Of a DNA stretch of 64,000 nt, positions 38,817 to 48,400 are shown piece by piece; positions within the stretch are counted from its first letter, which is position 1, and each line of letters starts with the position of its first letter. The stretch spans positions 1 through 64,000 of the forward strand of contig DWXB01000007.1 of the NCBI GenBank assembly GCA_019119415.1, given 5' to 3'. The stretch is from Candidatus Ligilactobacillus avistercoris. Its GTDB lineage: Bacteria; Bacillota; Bacilli; Lactobacillales; Lactobacillaceae. The position numbers and the translations under genes are program-made. The notes beneath the pieces were generated by a model. It saw only the letters and a program-made list of their open reading frames with translations, had not been told where the DNA came from and did no database searches.

Positions 38817-40982
38817 TTATTTATCTGATTTATTCCATACGTAACCGTAGGCGTTAATCCGCCCGTCTTCTTCCTTGAAGTAAACCCCCTGAATTTCTGG
38901 TGAGAATCCTGGGAACTTGTTGATTCCTTCTTCAAGGATTGTGAAGTACTTTTGTGCCGTTTCGGACCACTTTTCACCCGGCACAACACAGAAGACTCCC
39001 GGAGGATATGGCAGCGCCCCTTCAAGGGCAACTTTACCAACGATGTCTGATAACTTAACTAACTTAGCATTGTTGTGCAGCAGCTCAACGTTGGCATCGT
39101 ATGCCGTCATGGCCTGTTCTGGGAAGTAGTCCCGTAAGAACATCCGCTTCTGGTATAACTTGGCGTTGTTTTCCTTGTAGAAGTTGTGCAGTTCCTGACA
39201 TAGCTGCCGGATACTGTAACCTGCATACCGTCCCTTGTTTTCAGCGTACAGCCGTGGCAGAACGTCCTTCAACGGGGCGTCTTCCTCAACGTACTGCTGG
39301 AACTTGAGGATGTGCGTTACCAGGTTGTCCATCTTCGTCTTTGTTTCAGCCGGCGTCATCAAGAAGAGAATGGAGTTTAAGTCGTTCTTTTCTGGGATAA
39401 TTCCGTGCTCCCGTAGGTAGTTGGCTAAAATAACGGCCGGAATCCCGAAGTCTTCGTATTCCCCGGTTTCCGCGTTAATCCCCGGCGTCGTTAGCATGAA
39501 CTTGTTTGGATCAACGTAGTACTGGTCCTTGCCGTAGCCGTCAAAGCCGTGCCACTTGTCACTCGGTTCAAACCGCCAGTAATCAATGTTATTGGCAATT
39601 TCTTCCGTATCAGCATCTTCCCACTTCTTACCGTGAACCACTGGTGGGACAAACGGCCGAATCTTGGAATTGTGCTTCAGGAGTTCCTTCCGGGCGTTGA
39701 TTGACGTTACTAAGCAGTCATGCCATAACCGCTTCCCAGCTTCCCCTTCCTGCATCTTGGCGTTTACGTCAAGTGATGCAAACAGCGGGTAGAACGGTGA
39801 CGTTGATGCGTACTTCATGTAAGCATTGTTGAACCGCTTGTGGTTAATGTAACGCTTCTGCCCCTTAATGTGGGAGTCCTTCTTATGAATGTATGATGCC
39901 TGTGAGAAGCCAGCCTGCTGCTTGTGCACTGACTGAACAACCAGAATCCCTGGGTCATCCGGTCCCAATTCAGGAATTAATGGTGATGAGTTCTTCATCA
40001 TCGGAATAAATTGCTCGTATCCAACCCACGCAGAGTCAAAGAGAATGTAATCACACAGGTGCCCGATCTTTTCAATGATCTTCTTGGCATTGGCAATCGT
40101 CCCGTCGTAAGTTCCCAGCTGAATAACGGCTAACCGGAACGGCCGCTCCTGCTTAGCCTTTTCCGGGTCAACCTTAGCTGCCTGAGCCCGCAGGAATTCT
40201 TCATCAAAGTCATCGTTGTAGATGCCCCCGATAAAGCCGTACGGATCCCGGGATGTCTGCATGTAAACCGGCCGGCCGCCATTCATTACCAGTGCTGAGT
40301 TGTAGGCGGACTTATGGTTGTTCCGGTCAAATAAGACCAGGTCGTCCGGGGCAACGGCAGCGGTAATCGCAATGTTATTGGAGGTCGTTGATCCGTTCAT
40401 CACGAAGTACGTCTTATCAGCGTTAAAGACCTGAGCGGCGTGTTTTTCCGCTTCCATCGCTGGTCCTTCGTGAATCAATAAGTCCCCTAAGTCAACATCG
40501 GCGTTACAGATGTCTGACCGGAACAGGTTTTCCCCGAAGAACTTGTAGAACTGGTTTCCTGCCGGGTGCTTCCGGTAGTAGCCACCACCCTGGTGTCCTG
40601 GGCAGTCAAACTGCAGGTTCCCCCGCTCAACGTACGACTTCAATTCCCCAAAGAACGGTGGCAACACGTTCTTTTCGTACTTAGCAGCGGCGGTTTCGAT
40701 TTCCCGGTCGTAAAGAACGTTGTCATACTGTGTGTTGATGTTTAAGATGTGGTAAACATCCTTGGCATCATCAATCACCTTGTCAGCATCCGTCGTAAAA
40801 ACAAAGACAGGAATGTCGAACTCCGTTGCGCTTACCTTTTCAGCAACTGCCATGTCGTCATCGGTAATTACTACCGCGGCAACATCAACAAAATCAGTGT
40901 GGTCTGCTAAAACCGTTTCACGCTCAGTATTAAACAAACTGGCTGATTTTTCCGTGACAGCAATTTTTAACTTGCTAGCCAT
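38817..40982 (-). CDS. odc: Inducible ornithine decarboxylase (PLP fold I)
   Basis: The 721-residue enzyme is close in length and sequence style to ornithine decarboxylase of Lactobacillus sp. 30a. The order is an N-terminal wing domain (about residues 1-105), a PLP domain with FDCPGHQGGGYYRKHPAG, the PLP lysine in VQSVHKQQAGFSQASYIHKK, and the C-terminal ALPYPPGVFCVVPGEKW segment. It decarboxylates ornithine to putrescine. The ATG at 40982 has AGGAAG upstream; the open frame runs 36 codons further but that part only translates the TA repeat. potE follows. Confidence 0.96.
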   Translation of the reverse strand: MASKLKIAVTEKSASLFNTERETVLADHTDFVDVAAVVITDDDMAVAEKVSATEFDIPVFVFTTDADKVIDDAKDVYHILNINTQYDNVLYDREIETAAAKYEKNVLPPFFGELKSYVERGNLQFDCPGHQGGGYYRKHPAGNQFYKFFGENLFRSDICNADVDLGDLLIHEGPAMEAEKHAAQVFNADKTYFVMNGSTTSNNIAITAAVAPDDLVLFDRNNHKSAYNSALVMNGGRPVYMQTSRDPYGFIGGIYNDDFDEEFLRAQAAKVDPEKAKQERPFRLAVIQLGTYDGTIANAKKIIEKIGHLCDYILFDSAWVGYEQFIPMMKNSSPLIPELGPDDPGILVVQSVHKQQAGFSQASYIHKKDSHIKGQKRYINHKRFNNAYMKYASTSPFYPLFASLDVNAKMQEGEAGKRLWHDCLVTSINARKELLKHNSKIRPFVPPVVHGKKWEDADTEEIANNIDYWRFEPSDKWHGFDGYGKDQYYVDPNKFMLTTPGINAETGEYEDFGIPAVILANYLREHGIIPEKNDLNSILFLMTPAETKTKMDNLVTHILKFQQYVEEDAPLKDVLPRLYAENKGRYAGYSIRQLCQELHNFYKENNAKLYQKRMFLRDYFPEQAMTAYDANVELLHNNAKLVKLSDIVGKVALEGALPYPPGVFCVVPGEKWSETAQKYFTILEEGINKFPGFSPEIQGVYFKEEDGRINAYGYVWNKSDK

Positions 40983-41059
40983 AATAACACTTCCTATAGT
41001 TATTTCCCGGCCGCAAACATAATTGGATCCAAAAGTATTTACGTACCTACAGTTCCAAG

Positions 41060-41081
41060 TATATATATATATATATATATA
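41060..41081. repeat. TA dinucleotide repeat, 11 units
   Basis: Twenty-two bases of uninterrupted TA lie about 78 bases upstream of the odc start. Long pure dinucleotide runs are rare in a genome near 50% GC and are prone to slippage. Confidence 0.95.
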
Positions 41082-41103
41082 CGGATGCAAGCGTTTTACT
41101 CAA
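41060..41103 (-). promoter_or_regulatory. odc promoter region containing an 11-unit TA repeat
   Basis: Two -35-like boxes precede the repeat on the minus strand: TTGAGT (41098-41103) and TTGCAT (41085-41090). Each has TATATA inside the repeat at 16 or 17 bases (41076-41081 or 41062-41067). The -10 box therefore seems to lie within the repeat, about 80-95 bases before the start codon. Confidence 0.5.
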
Positions 41104-41261
41104 CTTAAAATAATTCGCTTTCACAAAACCACCCCGGCCGGCGTTTACGCCATTAAATATTTTCGATTATCTTCCTCTTCAGCAGAAAGTAAATATATGA
41201 ATTAACATACATTCATTTAAATTAAGCATCTTTCTGGCCCGTCCACTTGGAAAATTCACCA

Positions 41262-41349
41262 GCAAAAAAAAACGAGTTCGCCGGTCGTTAAAAACCGCCA
41301 CCTTAAACTGCATAGGTTTAGCGGCCCTAAACTTCCGTAGAACTCGTTT
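41262..41349 (-). terminator. Long hairpin terminator between the esterase and odc
   Basis: 10-bp arms AAACGAGTTC (41270-41279) and GAACTCGTTT (41340-41349) enclose an inner CCGC-TAAAC/GTTTA-GCGG stem. On the minus strand a run of nine T follows. It is unusually long for a simple terminator. Confidence 0.75.
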
Positions 41350-41370
41350 GGATAAAATTAGTTTACAAAA

Positions 41371-41398
41371 AAGTTGGGCTCCTATATGTCCCAACCTT
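41371..41398 (-). terminator. First hairpin after the esterase gene
   Basis: GTTGGG (41373-41378) and CCCAAC (41390-41395) arms are followed on the minus strand by TTTTTTG. It lies 29 bases after the esterase stop and is paired with the hairpin at 41262-41349. Confidence 0.65.
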
Positions 41399-41426
41399 CA
41401 TTCTCATTATGAACTAACCGGATAAG

Positions 41427-42245
41427 CTAATCCATCACGTTAGTTGTTACCCACGTCTTAAACAGGCCAACCCACTGCTGAACGGCCGGAACGATCTGGT
41501 CTTCATTGGCCGCCGTTTCTGCACTGGCTAAGGCTAACCCATGGGGACCATGCGGGAACATGTGGTACTCACAGTTAACCCCGTGGTCCCGCAGTGCTTG
41601 GGCAAACATAATGGTGTTATCAACTGGAACCGCCTGATCCTCGTATGTCTGCCACATAAATGTTTGCGGGGTGTCCGCTGAAACCTGTTTTTCAAGTGAA
41701 ACCTGTTCCAATAACTCAGCGGATGGGTTCTCACCGAGCAAGTGGTCGAATGACCCCCGGTGGGCCTTTTCACCACTCGTAATTACCGGATACCCGATTG
41801 CCAAAGCGTTTGGCCGAATCTCCTCCGGATCAAAGCCAAGATCCTTAAGCACCGGCTGGTTCCACATCGTCGCCAATGATCCTGCCAGGTGACCACCAGC
41901 GGAGAAGCCCATTGCAATAATCTTGTTAGGGTCAACGTGCCATTCGTTAGCGTGCTCCCGAATGACCTTAACGGCCGTTGCTAATTCAGCCAACTGTGCC
42001 GGAAAATGGGTTGGAGTGCAGCTGTAATCAAGGACAAATGCCTGTAACCCAATCGCGTTCATCTGGTTAGCAATCGCCTGTCCTTCCCGTTGAGAAACAA
42101 AGGCGTACCCGCCCCCCGGACAAATTACAACGGCCGGCCGGACCCGGTTTTCATCAATTTCTGCAGTGTTATCCAAAACGTAACCCGTCAACTTCGCCGT
42201 TTTGGTGAGCGGCGTTGTTAGTGTCTGTGTAATAATTTGCATCAT
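41427..42245 (-). CDS. Alpha/beta hydrolase, esterase-like
   Basis: The 272-residue protein has a serine-hydrolase fold. The oxyanion motif is CPGGGYAF, the nucleophile elbow is GFSAGG, and the catalytic histidine lies in FPHGPHGLALA, with an aspartate probably in TYEDQAVPV. It resembles BD-FAE/acetyl-xylan-esterase-like enzymes that split acyl esters of sugars or phenolic acids; the substrate is unknown. There is no signal peptide, so it acts in the cytoplasm. Two adjacent ATG codons (42245, 42242) follow AAAGGGGAGATA. Confidence 0.85.
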   Translation of the reverse strand: MMQIITQTLTTPLTKTAKLTGYVLDNTAEIDENRVRPAVVICPGGGYAFVSQREGQAIANQMNAIGLQAFVLDYSCTPTHFPAQLAELATAVKVIREHANEWHVDPNKIIAMGFSAGGHLAGSLATMWNQPVLKDLGFDPEEIRPNALAIGYPVITSGEKAHRGSFDHLLGENPSAELLEQVSLEKQVSADTPQTFMWQTYEDQAVPVDNTIMFAQALRDHGVNCEYHMFPHGPHGLALASAETAANEDQIVPAVQQWVGLFKTWVTTNVMD

Positions 42246-42330
42246 TATCTCCCCTTTACTTAACGTTCCCGTTTATTATACCGCTTCTCAAAATTATACT
42301 GGTACATTTACCCTTCTTAAACCAAACAAA

Positions 42331-42356
42331 ATCCACGGTGCCTTATTACCGTGGAT
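42331..42356 (-). terminator. Terminator of azlC-azlD
   Basis: A 9-bp perfect stem (ATCCACGGT/ACCGTGGAT) with an 8-base loop is followed on the minus strand by TTTTG. Confidence 0.8.
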
Positions 42357-42387
42357 CTCAAAGTATTAGAATTCTTTTGAATATAAC

Positions 42388-42723
42388 CTACGCCATTCCA
42401 AACGCCCAAGTTAATAGCGCCACCGCTACCAGTCCACAAACAACTGATAACCCCATGGACCGGCTTCGGTACGCTACAAGAACAACCAACAGTGCTGCAA
42501 TCAACTTCGCACCGCTGTGAAGCCCGATAAAGGCGTAGCTTGAATTTAAAAATAGATCCTTTACCACAAGTGCCGTAAACAACGACACTGGTACGTACTT
42601 CATCCACTCATTAAACCACTGCGGGATGTGGTGCTGGGTAAAAATCCGAAGCGGGAAAAAGCGGGGACAAAACGTCACGACCGCCGCCAACAAAATTAAA
42701 ATCAGGTGATCCGTTGATGTCAT
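42388..42723 (-). CDS. azlD: AzlD-family branched-chain amino acid export subunit
   Basis: The 111-residue protein has about four membrane helices and the AzlD pattern FFPLRIFTQHHIPQWFNEWMK near the N-terminus. It forms an exporter of branched-chain amino acids with the larger AzlC encoded 16 bases upstream. The ATG at 42723 has AGGAG upstream; a GTG one codon earlier is too close. Confidence 0.88.
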   Translation of the reverse strand: MTSTDHLILILLAAVVTFCPRFFPLRIFTQHHIPQWFNEWMKYVPVSLFTALVVKDLFLNSSYAFIGLHSGAKLIAALLVVLVAYRSRSMGLSVVCGLVAVALLTWAFGMA

Positions 42724-42739
42724 CACGCGCTCCTCTCAC

Positions 42740-43507
42740 TTACTCTTCCTTCGCAATCTCTTCCTGATCACTTCCAGGGCTAATAATATGCTTCAACCAG
42801 AAGCCCTTCGCCTTGCCGGCCTTCCGGAGCCGGTCCTCAATAAAGAAGCCTGTCAGTGAAGCGATAATCGTCGCAACGACTAACCCCATCGTACTCTTAA
42901 GGGCAACCATCGCAATGGCCGCAATCACTCCTGATAACACACTAATCACAATGGTTAGCCGACTCCGCATCTGCATCACAATCATGTAGATAAATAGCGA
43001 CGTCAACGCAAAATCAACGATTGCCAGGTTAATGTGGATTACCCCACCGATGATACACCCAACGAGGTTAGAAACCGACCAAAACAGAAGCGAATAATGC
43101 TCAACCATCAGCGCATCACTTGGGGTCCACTTCTTATCGGTCATGAACTTCAGGTAATTAACCGCGTAGTTTTCATCGTTCATGGAAATCGCAAAGGCCC
43201 ATACGAAACGTTTACTCTTACCGCGAACATACTGTGACAAACTCGAACCGAGCAGGGCATACCGTAATTCAAGGAAAAACAGCATGATTAAAATCGTGTG
43301 TAGCGGCGAGTGCGCCAACACCATTGAGGCAATCAAAAACTGCGCCCCGCCTGAAAAAACCGTCAACGACACTAACAAAGCTAGGAGTGGCACAAACCCC
43401 GCCTTATTCAGCAGGATTCCGCACGCCAACCCAATCGCAATGTAGCTCAAGCAGAGTGGCAGTGAGACCTTCAGGACCTCAAGCCACCGTGGTTCCCTTT
43501 TTTCCAC
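42740..43507 (-). CDS. azlC: AzlC-family branched-chain amino acid exporter
   Basis: The 255-residue membrane protein of the LIV-E family has the signature LACGILLNKAGF and the GGAQFLIASMVL segment. It has about seven helices. AzlC-AzlD pairs export leucine, isoleucine or valine and some analogues. The start is a GTG at 43507 with GGAGG upstream. It has its own promoter at 43549-43576. Confidence 0.93.
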   Translation of the reverse strand: MEKREPRWLEVLKVSLPLCLSYIAIGLACGILLNKAGFVPLLALLVSLTVFSGGAQFLIASMVLAHSPLHTILIMLFFLELRYALLGSSLSQYVRGKSKRFVWAFAISMNDENYAVNYLKFMTDKKWTPSDALMVEHYSLLFWSVSNLVGCIIGGVIHINLAIVDFALTSLFIYMIVMQMRSRLTIVISVLSGVIAAIAMVALKSTMGLVVATIIASLTGFFIEDRLRKAGKAKGFWLKHIISPGSDQEEIAKEE

Positions 43508-43548
43508 AAAAAAACCTCCAAGTAATGCTTTTTTGCCCTCACAGGGTG

Positions 43549-43576
43549 ATTATAACATACCAACCTGTTCTCCCAA
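43549..43576 (-). promoter_or_regulatory. azlC promoter
   Basis: On the minus strand TTGGGA (43571-43576) and TATAAT (43549-43554) are 16 bases apart, with TGT before the -10 (extended -10). Confidence 0.65.
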
Positions 43577-43579
43577 CGA

Positions 43580-44329
43580 TTAACGATTGCTAAAATAACC
43601 AACCTGATAAACACGATCACGGATAAAATCAACGGGCTGATGGTGGCGGTTAAGCGCGTAAACCAACCGCACGGGAACCCGGTGCCAGAACTGGGCACTA
43701 TTGGTTGCGCCGTTCTTTTCGCCAACCACAATCAACCGTCCACGCCACCCAAGGGTCGCTAGGCGCTGAACCACCGCAACATCACGGGCGGCTTGGTCCG
43801 GCGCCCATGCCATAATAATTGCGTTCACCTCCGGCGCGTACCGCTCCACGGCAGCCACCGCATCCAGGGGTTCAACCGGCGTCCACGGTGTGGGGTGTTC
43901 ATTATCCTGCCCGTGCCAGTCAAGGTTATCGGTTGCAATCGTCCGGGGTAAATACCGGGCAAGCGCAGCATTTCCGGCCATTAATTCCAACCGGTTCCCC
44001 GGTCCAAGATATTTATCCAAGTCGCAAACCCACTGCATCGTAAAAAGGTGCCACAACCCGAAAGAGGTGACCATTACCTGCCGAAAATCGGCTAATAAAT
44101 CCCCCACCTCACTCAATTGGGGGCAATCGTCAAGGTGTTGCCAGATTAATTCATCACTGAACCCCACCCGCGGAAGGCGGTGCGGTAATTGCTTTTGGGC
44201 CACTGCCTGAATGGCCGCTTGCACCTGGTCAATTTGCTGACACGCCGCCGGAACCATCCGCGCAGTCACGCGTGCTCGCGCCAATGCCGCGGTGTACGCT
44301 GACAATGGAACCTGTGCTTGCGACGCCAC
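43580..44329 (-). CDS. Uncharacterised protein with a methyltransferase-like core
   Basis: The 249-residue soluble protein has its best clue in the middle (about residues 115-175). The sequence LELMAGNAALARYL is followed by TIATDNLDWHG and later AIIMAWAPD, which resembles the glycine loop, acidic strand end and motif IV of SAM-dependent methyltransferases. The glycine loop is degenerate (MAGNAAL), so activity is uncertain. The start is a GTG at 44329 that overlaps the stop of the Fur-family gene by one base, so translation is coupled. Confidence 0.6.
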   Translation of the reverse strand: MASQAQVPLSAYTAALARARVTARMVPAACQQIDQVQAAIQAVAQKQLPHRLPRVGFSDELIWQHLDDCPQLSEVGDLLADFRQVMVTSFGLWHLFTMQWVCDLDKYLGPGNRLELMAGNAALARYLPRTIATDNLDWHGQDNEHPTPWTPVEPLDAVAAVERYAPEVNAIIMAWAPDQAARDVAVVQRLATLGWRGRLIVVGEKNGATNSAQFWHRVPVRLVYALNRHHQPVDFIRDRVYQVGYFSNR

Positions 44330-44787
44330 TAATTATCCGCCCCTAATGCGCGTTGACAGTCCGGACACAGGCCGTACACCTCATACTGACTACTCTCAAC
44401 CTTAAAGCCCGTCGCCTGCTTGGCCGCACTCTCAAACTGCCGGAACGAATCATCAAAAACATCGACAATGCGGTTACACCGCGTACAAATAACGTGGTAG
44501 TGCGGTTTACCGTAGTAGTCATACCGTACGTGGCCGTTATTATCATTTTCAACTTCAATTACGATGCCCGTCTTTAACAGCAACTCCAAGGTGTTATAGA
44601 CCGTTGCTAAACTCACTCCGAGCCCGTTTTTCTTCACGTAATCGTAAATCATATCGATCGTGGGGTGCGCCGTGGACGTGAGCAAACAGCTTAAAATCGC
44701 CTGCCGCTGAGGCGTACTCTTAATCCCATGCTCCTTAAGAATGTGAGCGGCGCGCACCATCACTTCCTGATCATGCATCATTTTCAT
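44329..44787 (-). CDS. Fur/PerR-family transcriptional regulator
   Basis: The 152-residue protein has an N-terminal winged helix (KSTPQRQAILSCLL, then SLATVYNTLELLLK) and a dimer domain with HYHVICTRCNRIVD and GLCPDCQ. The two CXXC pairs build the structural zinc site. The sequence resembles PerR peroxide sensors of Gram-positive bacteria more than iron Fur, but the regulatory metal ligands were not proven. The ATG at 44787 has GGGGAG upstream. Confidence 0.88.
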   Translation of the reverse strand: MKMMHDQEVMVRAAHILKEHGIKSTPQRQAILSCLLTSTAHPTIDMIYDYVKKNGLGVSLATVYNTLELLLKTGIVIEVENDNNGHVRYDYYGKPHYHVICTRCNRIVDVFDDSFRQFESAAKQATGFKVESSQYEVYGLCPDCQRALGADN

Positions 44788-44835
44788 TCACTCCCCGCTT
44801 CCTTTTTTCTACTTTCATTATACTGAAAACCACCT

Positions 44836-45420
44836 TTATCGGGGCAAAAAACTCTGACATTCCCGAATCCAGTGACCAACCGTTACTAACCACCCTCCAG
44901 GAATCAAGTGTGTCAGGGTCCCCAGCCATATCAATCGCAGTTCAATTAGGAGCAAGCACCCCATAAAGCCTAAAATCAGGTACTCGCTAATCTTCCCGGT
45001 TGAATAATAGACTAACCCGCCAAAAAGACGCATTCCCCGGTGACCAAGCGGCCATAACCACGGCACCCCGTCCTTTGAACCGGCGTCCTCAACCAGGTGC
45101 GCCAGGTAGCCAAACGCCAACCAAAACGGCAACACCCCGGCGGCAGCCGTTAGGTAGTGGCGCTGCAACAGAACAGCAATCAGGTAAACCCCAATCAGTG
45201 CAACCAGCGAATGGGTCATCCCCCGGTGACCAAACGCACCGTGCGTCACCTTACTCACCACCCGGTGCCGGCGACCAAGGTGTGAAGTGGGCTGGTCAAT
45301 ATCGGGAAGTAATGCCCCCACCGCTAAGGCCCCCAGATTAATGAGGGTCAATTGGTGATCAACTGCCATTAACGGCACCCCAAGCGCCGCAGTTGTTATA
45401 AGGTGCGTCCGGTACTGCAT
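44836..45420 (-). CDS. Membrane-bound metal-dependent hydrolase (YdjM/LexA-regulated family)
   Basis: The 194-residue protein has four to five membrane helices. The family pattern is an N-terminal MQYRTHLITTAALG, then GALLPDIDQPTSHLGRR, FGHRGMTHSLVALIG and HLVEDAGSKDGVPWLWPL. Its histidines and aspartates probably bind a metal. The family belongs to DUF457 and related proteins of unknown substrate. The ATG at 45420 has AGGAGGTG upstream and lies 12 bases after sbcC, which fits a DNA-damage-linked operon. Confidence 0.85.
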   Translation of the reverse strand: MQYRTHLITTAALGVPLMAVDHQLTLINLGALAVGALLPDIDQPTSHLGRRHRVVSKVTHGAFGHRGMTHSLVALIGVYLIAVLLQRHYLTAAAGVLPFWLAFGYLAHLVEDAGSKDGVPWLWPLGHRGMRLFGGLVYYSTGKISEYLILGFMGCLLLIELRLIWLGTLTHLIPGGWLVTVGHWIRECQSFLPR

Positions 45421-45432
45421 GTGGTTCACCTC

Positions 45433-48400
45433 CTAAAGAACTTGGCGGACTTCAACGTGACTCCTGCCGGCCTGGCTTACCACCCGGAGCTGGGCTGGAA
45501 TTGTCGCCCGTAATTCGGTTACGTGACTAATAATCCCAATCATCCGGTGCTGCCCCTCGACCTGCCGGAGGGTCGCAATTGCGGTTGCGAGGGCATCCTG
45601 GTCGAGCGAGCCAAAGCCTTCATCAATGAACAGGGTTTCCATCGTCACCCCACCGCTCTGTTCCTGAACGGTTTCTCCTAGCCCAAGGGCAAGGGCTAAC
45701 GCGGTGATGAAGCTTTCCCCGCCAGAAAGGGTCCGCACACTACGCTCCCGCCCCAGGTGATCATCGTAGACGTTTAGTTCCAGCCCGCTATCCTTCCGGT
45801 ACGAACCTTCCGCATCAGCAAGCGTTAGCTGATACCGTCCCCGTGAAAGAACTTCCAACCGCTGATTAGCATTCGTGAGCACGGTTTGGAACAGGTGGCG
45901 TTGCACGTACTTTTCCAGGCTAACCCGGGAATTATCAGACGTCCCCGCCATGACCTGGGCTAGTTTTTCCAGTTCACCCAGGTGGGCCGCCCCAGCAGTC
46001 ATTTTCTTATCAATGGTCTTCACCTGGTGCAAGGTCTCCTTCAACCGCTTTACCTGGAAACCCGCATCGTTTAGGGCGTGATTAATTTGTCCTGCCCGGG
46101 CCTGTTCGTCCTCAAACCGGCGCTGGGTTGTTGCGAGATCTGGCTGTTTCTGGTTAGCTAACTGCTCCTGTAATTCTTGCAGCTTTGCGCGGGTGGCCCG
46201 GTGTGTTTCAAGCGCCGCTACGAGCCGCTGTTTAACCTGAGCTACCCGGGAAGCATTGACGCGCAGCGCTAACACCTCCGCCATGCTAAGCGCCGGCACA
46301 ACCTGAGATGCTTCCCGCTGAAGCTGTTCCATTTGCTCCCGCCGCCGCTGCTCTAACCGGTGTTGTTCCCGCACCGCCGCCTGAAAGTCCGCCACAACCT
46401 GGGCCTGGTGCTGGGCAAGCGTCTTTTGGCACTCCTGGTTATCCGAAACGGCCTGGTGGTACCCTTGCACCGCCCGCTCTTCTTCCGCTAGGAACTGCTG
46501 TAAGTCCTGCTTCGTCGGGTATTGTTGGGGAAGAGCCTGCCGGGTCGTTGTCGCCTTCACCTCAGCCGCACTAACCCGCTGGTGTGCGTCCGTAACCGCC
46601 TGGCGCTGGTTATCAACGGCGCGTTGGGCCATTCCAACCTGCTCAGCAAGAGCAGTCTGGCGTTGTTCGAGCTGCTGGCTCTTCTCCTGATCACGGCGGG
46701 CTTGCTCCTTTGCGGCTTGGGTCGCAGTTATCTTAGCCTTAACCTTCTCAACAACCGCTGCCGGTGTCTGCTGACCAACCGTTTGTTGGAGTGCCGTCCA
46801 CCGGGAAGCAACCTTTGCCCGGGCTTCATTCACCTGCTGTTGTTGGGCAGCCAGTTGCTCTTGAAGCCCCCGGAGCTGTTGAGCAGCCTGCTGGGCCTGC
46901 TCTTGCAGCTGATCAGCTTCATCCTGCGTAACCACTGGGGCCGCATTCGTTGCCGGGTGTGGGTGCGTTGTTCCCCCGCACACCGGACATGGCGCTCCTG
47001 GGCTAAGTTGCTGGGCAAGTGCCGCGATTTGATTGCTAATAAACTGGTCATGGGCTTGCTTAGCAGCTTGCTGGTCAGCCTGGGCAACCTCCTGCTGGGC
47101 GCTAACCTGCGCCGTTAACTGCTCAATTTGACGCTGCATTGCTGCGATGTCATTTTCCTGTTGGCGCGCATCCGCAACCTGATTGCTCAAATACTGGGCT
47201 TCCGCATAATCCCGTTCGGCCGTTGCCAGCCGGGCTGCGGGGTTCCCCAGGGATTGAAGTTGGTTATCAATTTCCTGCTGGGTTACCGTCAACTGTTTCA
47301 GGTGCGCCTCCTGCTCAGCCAATTGCCCTTCAGCCTGGACCTGCACCCGCTTAGCCGCTTGCCATTCCCGGTCAGCTTGGGCAGCCTGGTCGTATAAAGC
47401 GAGCTGGGGCGTTAGCTGGGCAAGCCGGGTCGCCCGGTCAGTCATTTCATCCTGCCGGGCGGTTAGTTTTTTCGCCTGAGCAATCGCCTCTTCCATCTGG
47501 CGCTTAATGGCTGCTTGCTCCGTCGTTAAACGCTGAACCCGTTCGCCAGTATCGATTTCTTGCGTAATAAGGGTATTCAACTGGGTGACCGCCGGCTGTT
47601 TACTAAGCAACCATTCCCACACTTGAAGCTGTTTCTGCCACCGCTGAATTACCGGTTGAACGGCTTCATCCGCAACAACCTGCTGCTGCAGTTTCGCCAA
47701 CCGGTCAAACCGGCGAGTCAATTCCTGTTCCTGCCCGAGCTGTTCCGCCAGTTTTGTCGCCTGAGCATTAGCCTGCTTATACTGCTGCTGAAGAGTCGCA
47801 ACCTCTCTGTCACCCGCAGCAACGAGGGCTTCCAGGTGTGCCTCCGCTTCACCAGTAACGGGGGCTTCTTTTGGCCACGGAACACCCGCAAATAACCGTT
47901 CCCGTTCTTCTTGCAGCTGCTGGTTAGCAAGCCGCTCCTGCCGGTACTGGTCGTTGATTGCCGTACTCCACTGGGCGTACATCTCCGTTTGAAACAACGA
48001 CTGCAGGATCTGGCCCTTTTCATCGCTTGAAGCAAGTAAAAAACGCCGAAACTCCCCCTGTGGAAGCAATACAATCTGGGTAAACTGGACCGCAGTGAGG
48101 TGCAGTAACTCCTGAATAAACTGTTTAATCGGGGTAATTTTTTCTAGAGTTTGCTTGACCCCGTTTTGATCGTGGTAACAAAGTGACTGTTTGACACGCC
48201 AGTTTCCCGATTTTGTGCGGTGAATTTCCCGGGAAATATTGTACTGCGTCCCCTTCTCACTAAAGGTGAGATGCACCTTCATCGGGCCATCCGGCGCGAA
48301 CGCCGCCATCATTTGTTTGGGCTTCCGCTCTCCTGGCACTTCCCCGTATAATGCGTACACAAGCGCATCGAAGAGGGTCGTTTTCCCACTGCCCGTCTTT

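Noticed and set aside
40983..41090. N-terminal extension of ornithine decarboxylase (36 codons with repeated Tyr-Ile)
   Set aside because: It is only a translation of the TA repeat and promoter region. The ATG at 40982 has a ribosome binding site and matches the known start of the enzyme.
41098..41130. cre-like sequence upstream of odc
   Set aside because: TGAAAGCGAATTAT differs from the consensus at three defined positions, including the last two.
46522..47118. 198-residue Leu-rich plus-strand frame
   Set aside because: It is antisense to the Gln-rich coiled coil of sbcC, where CAG/CAA codons read as Leu on the other strand.
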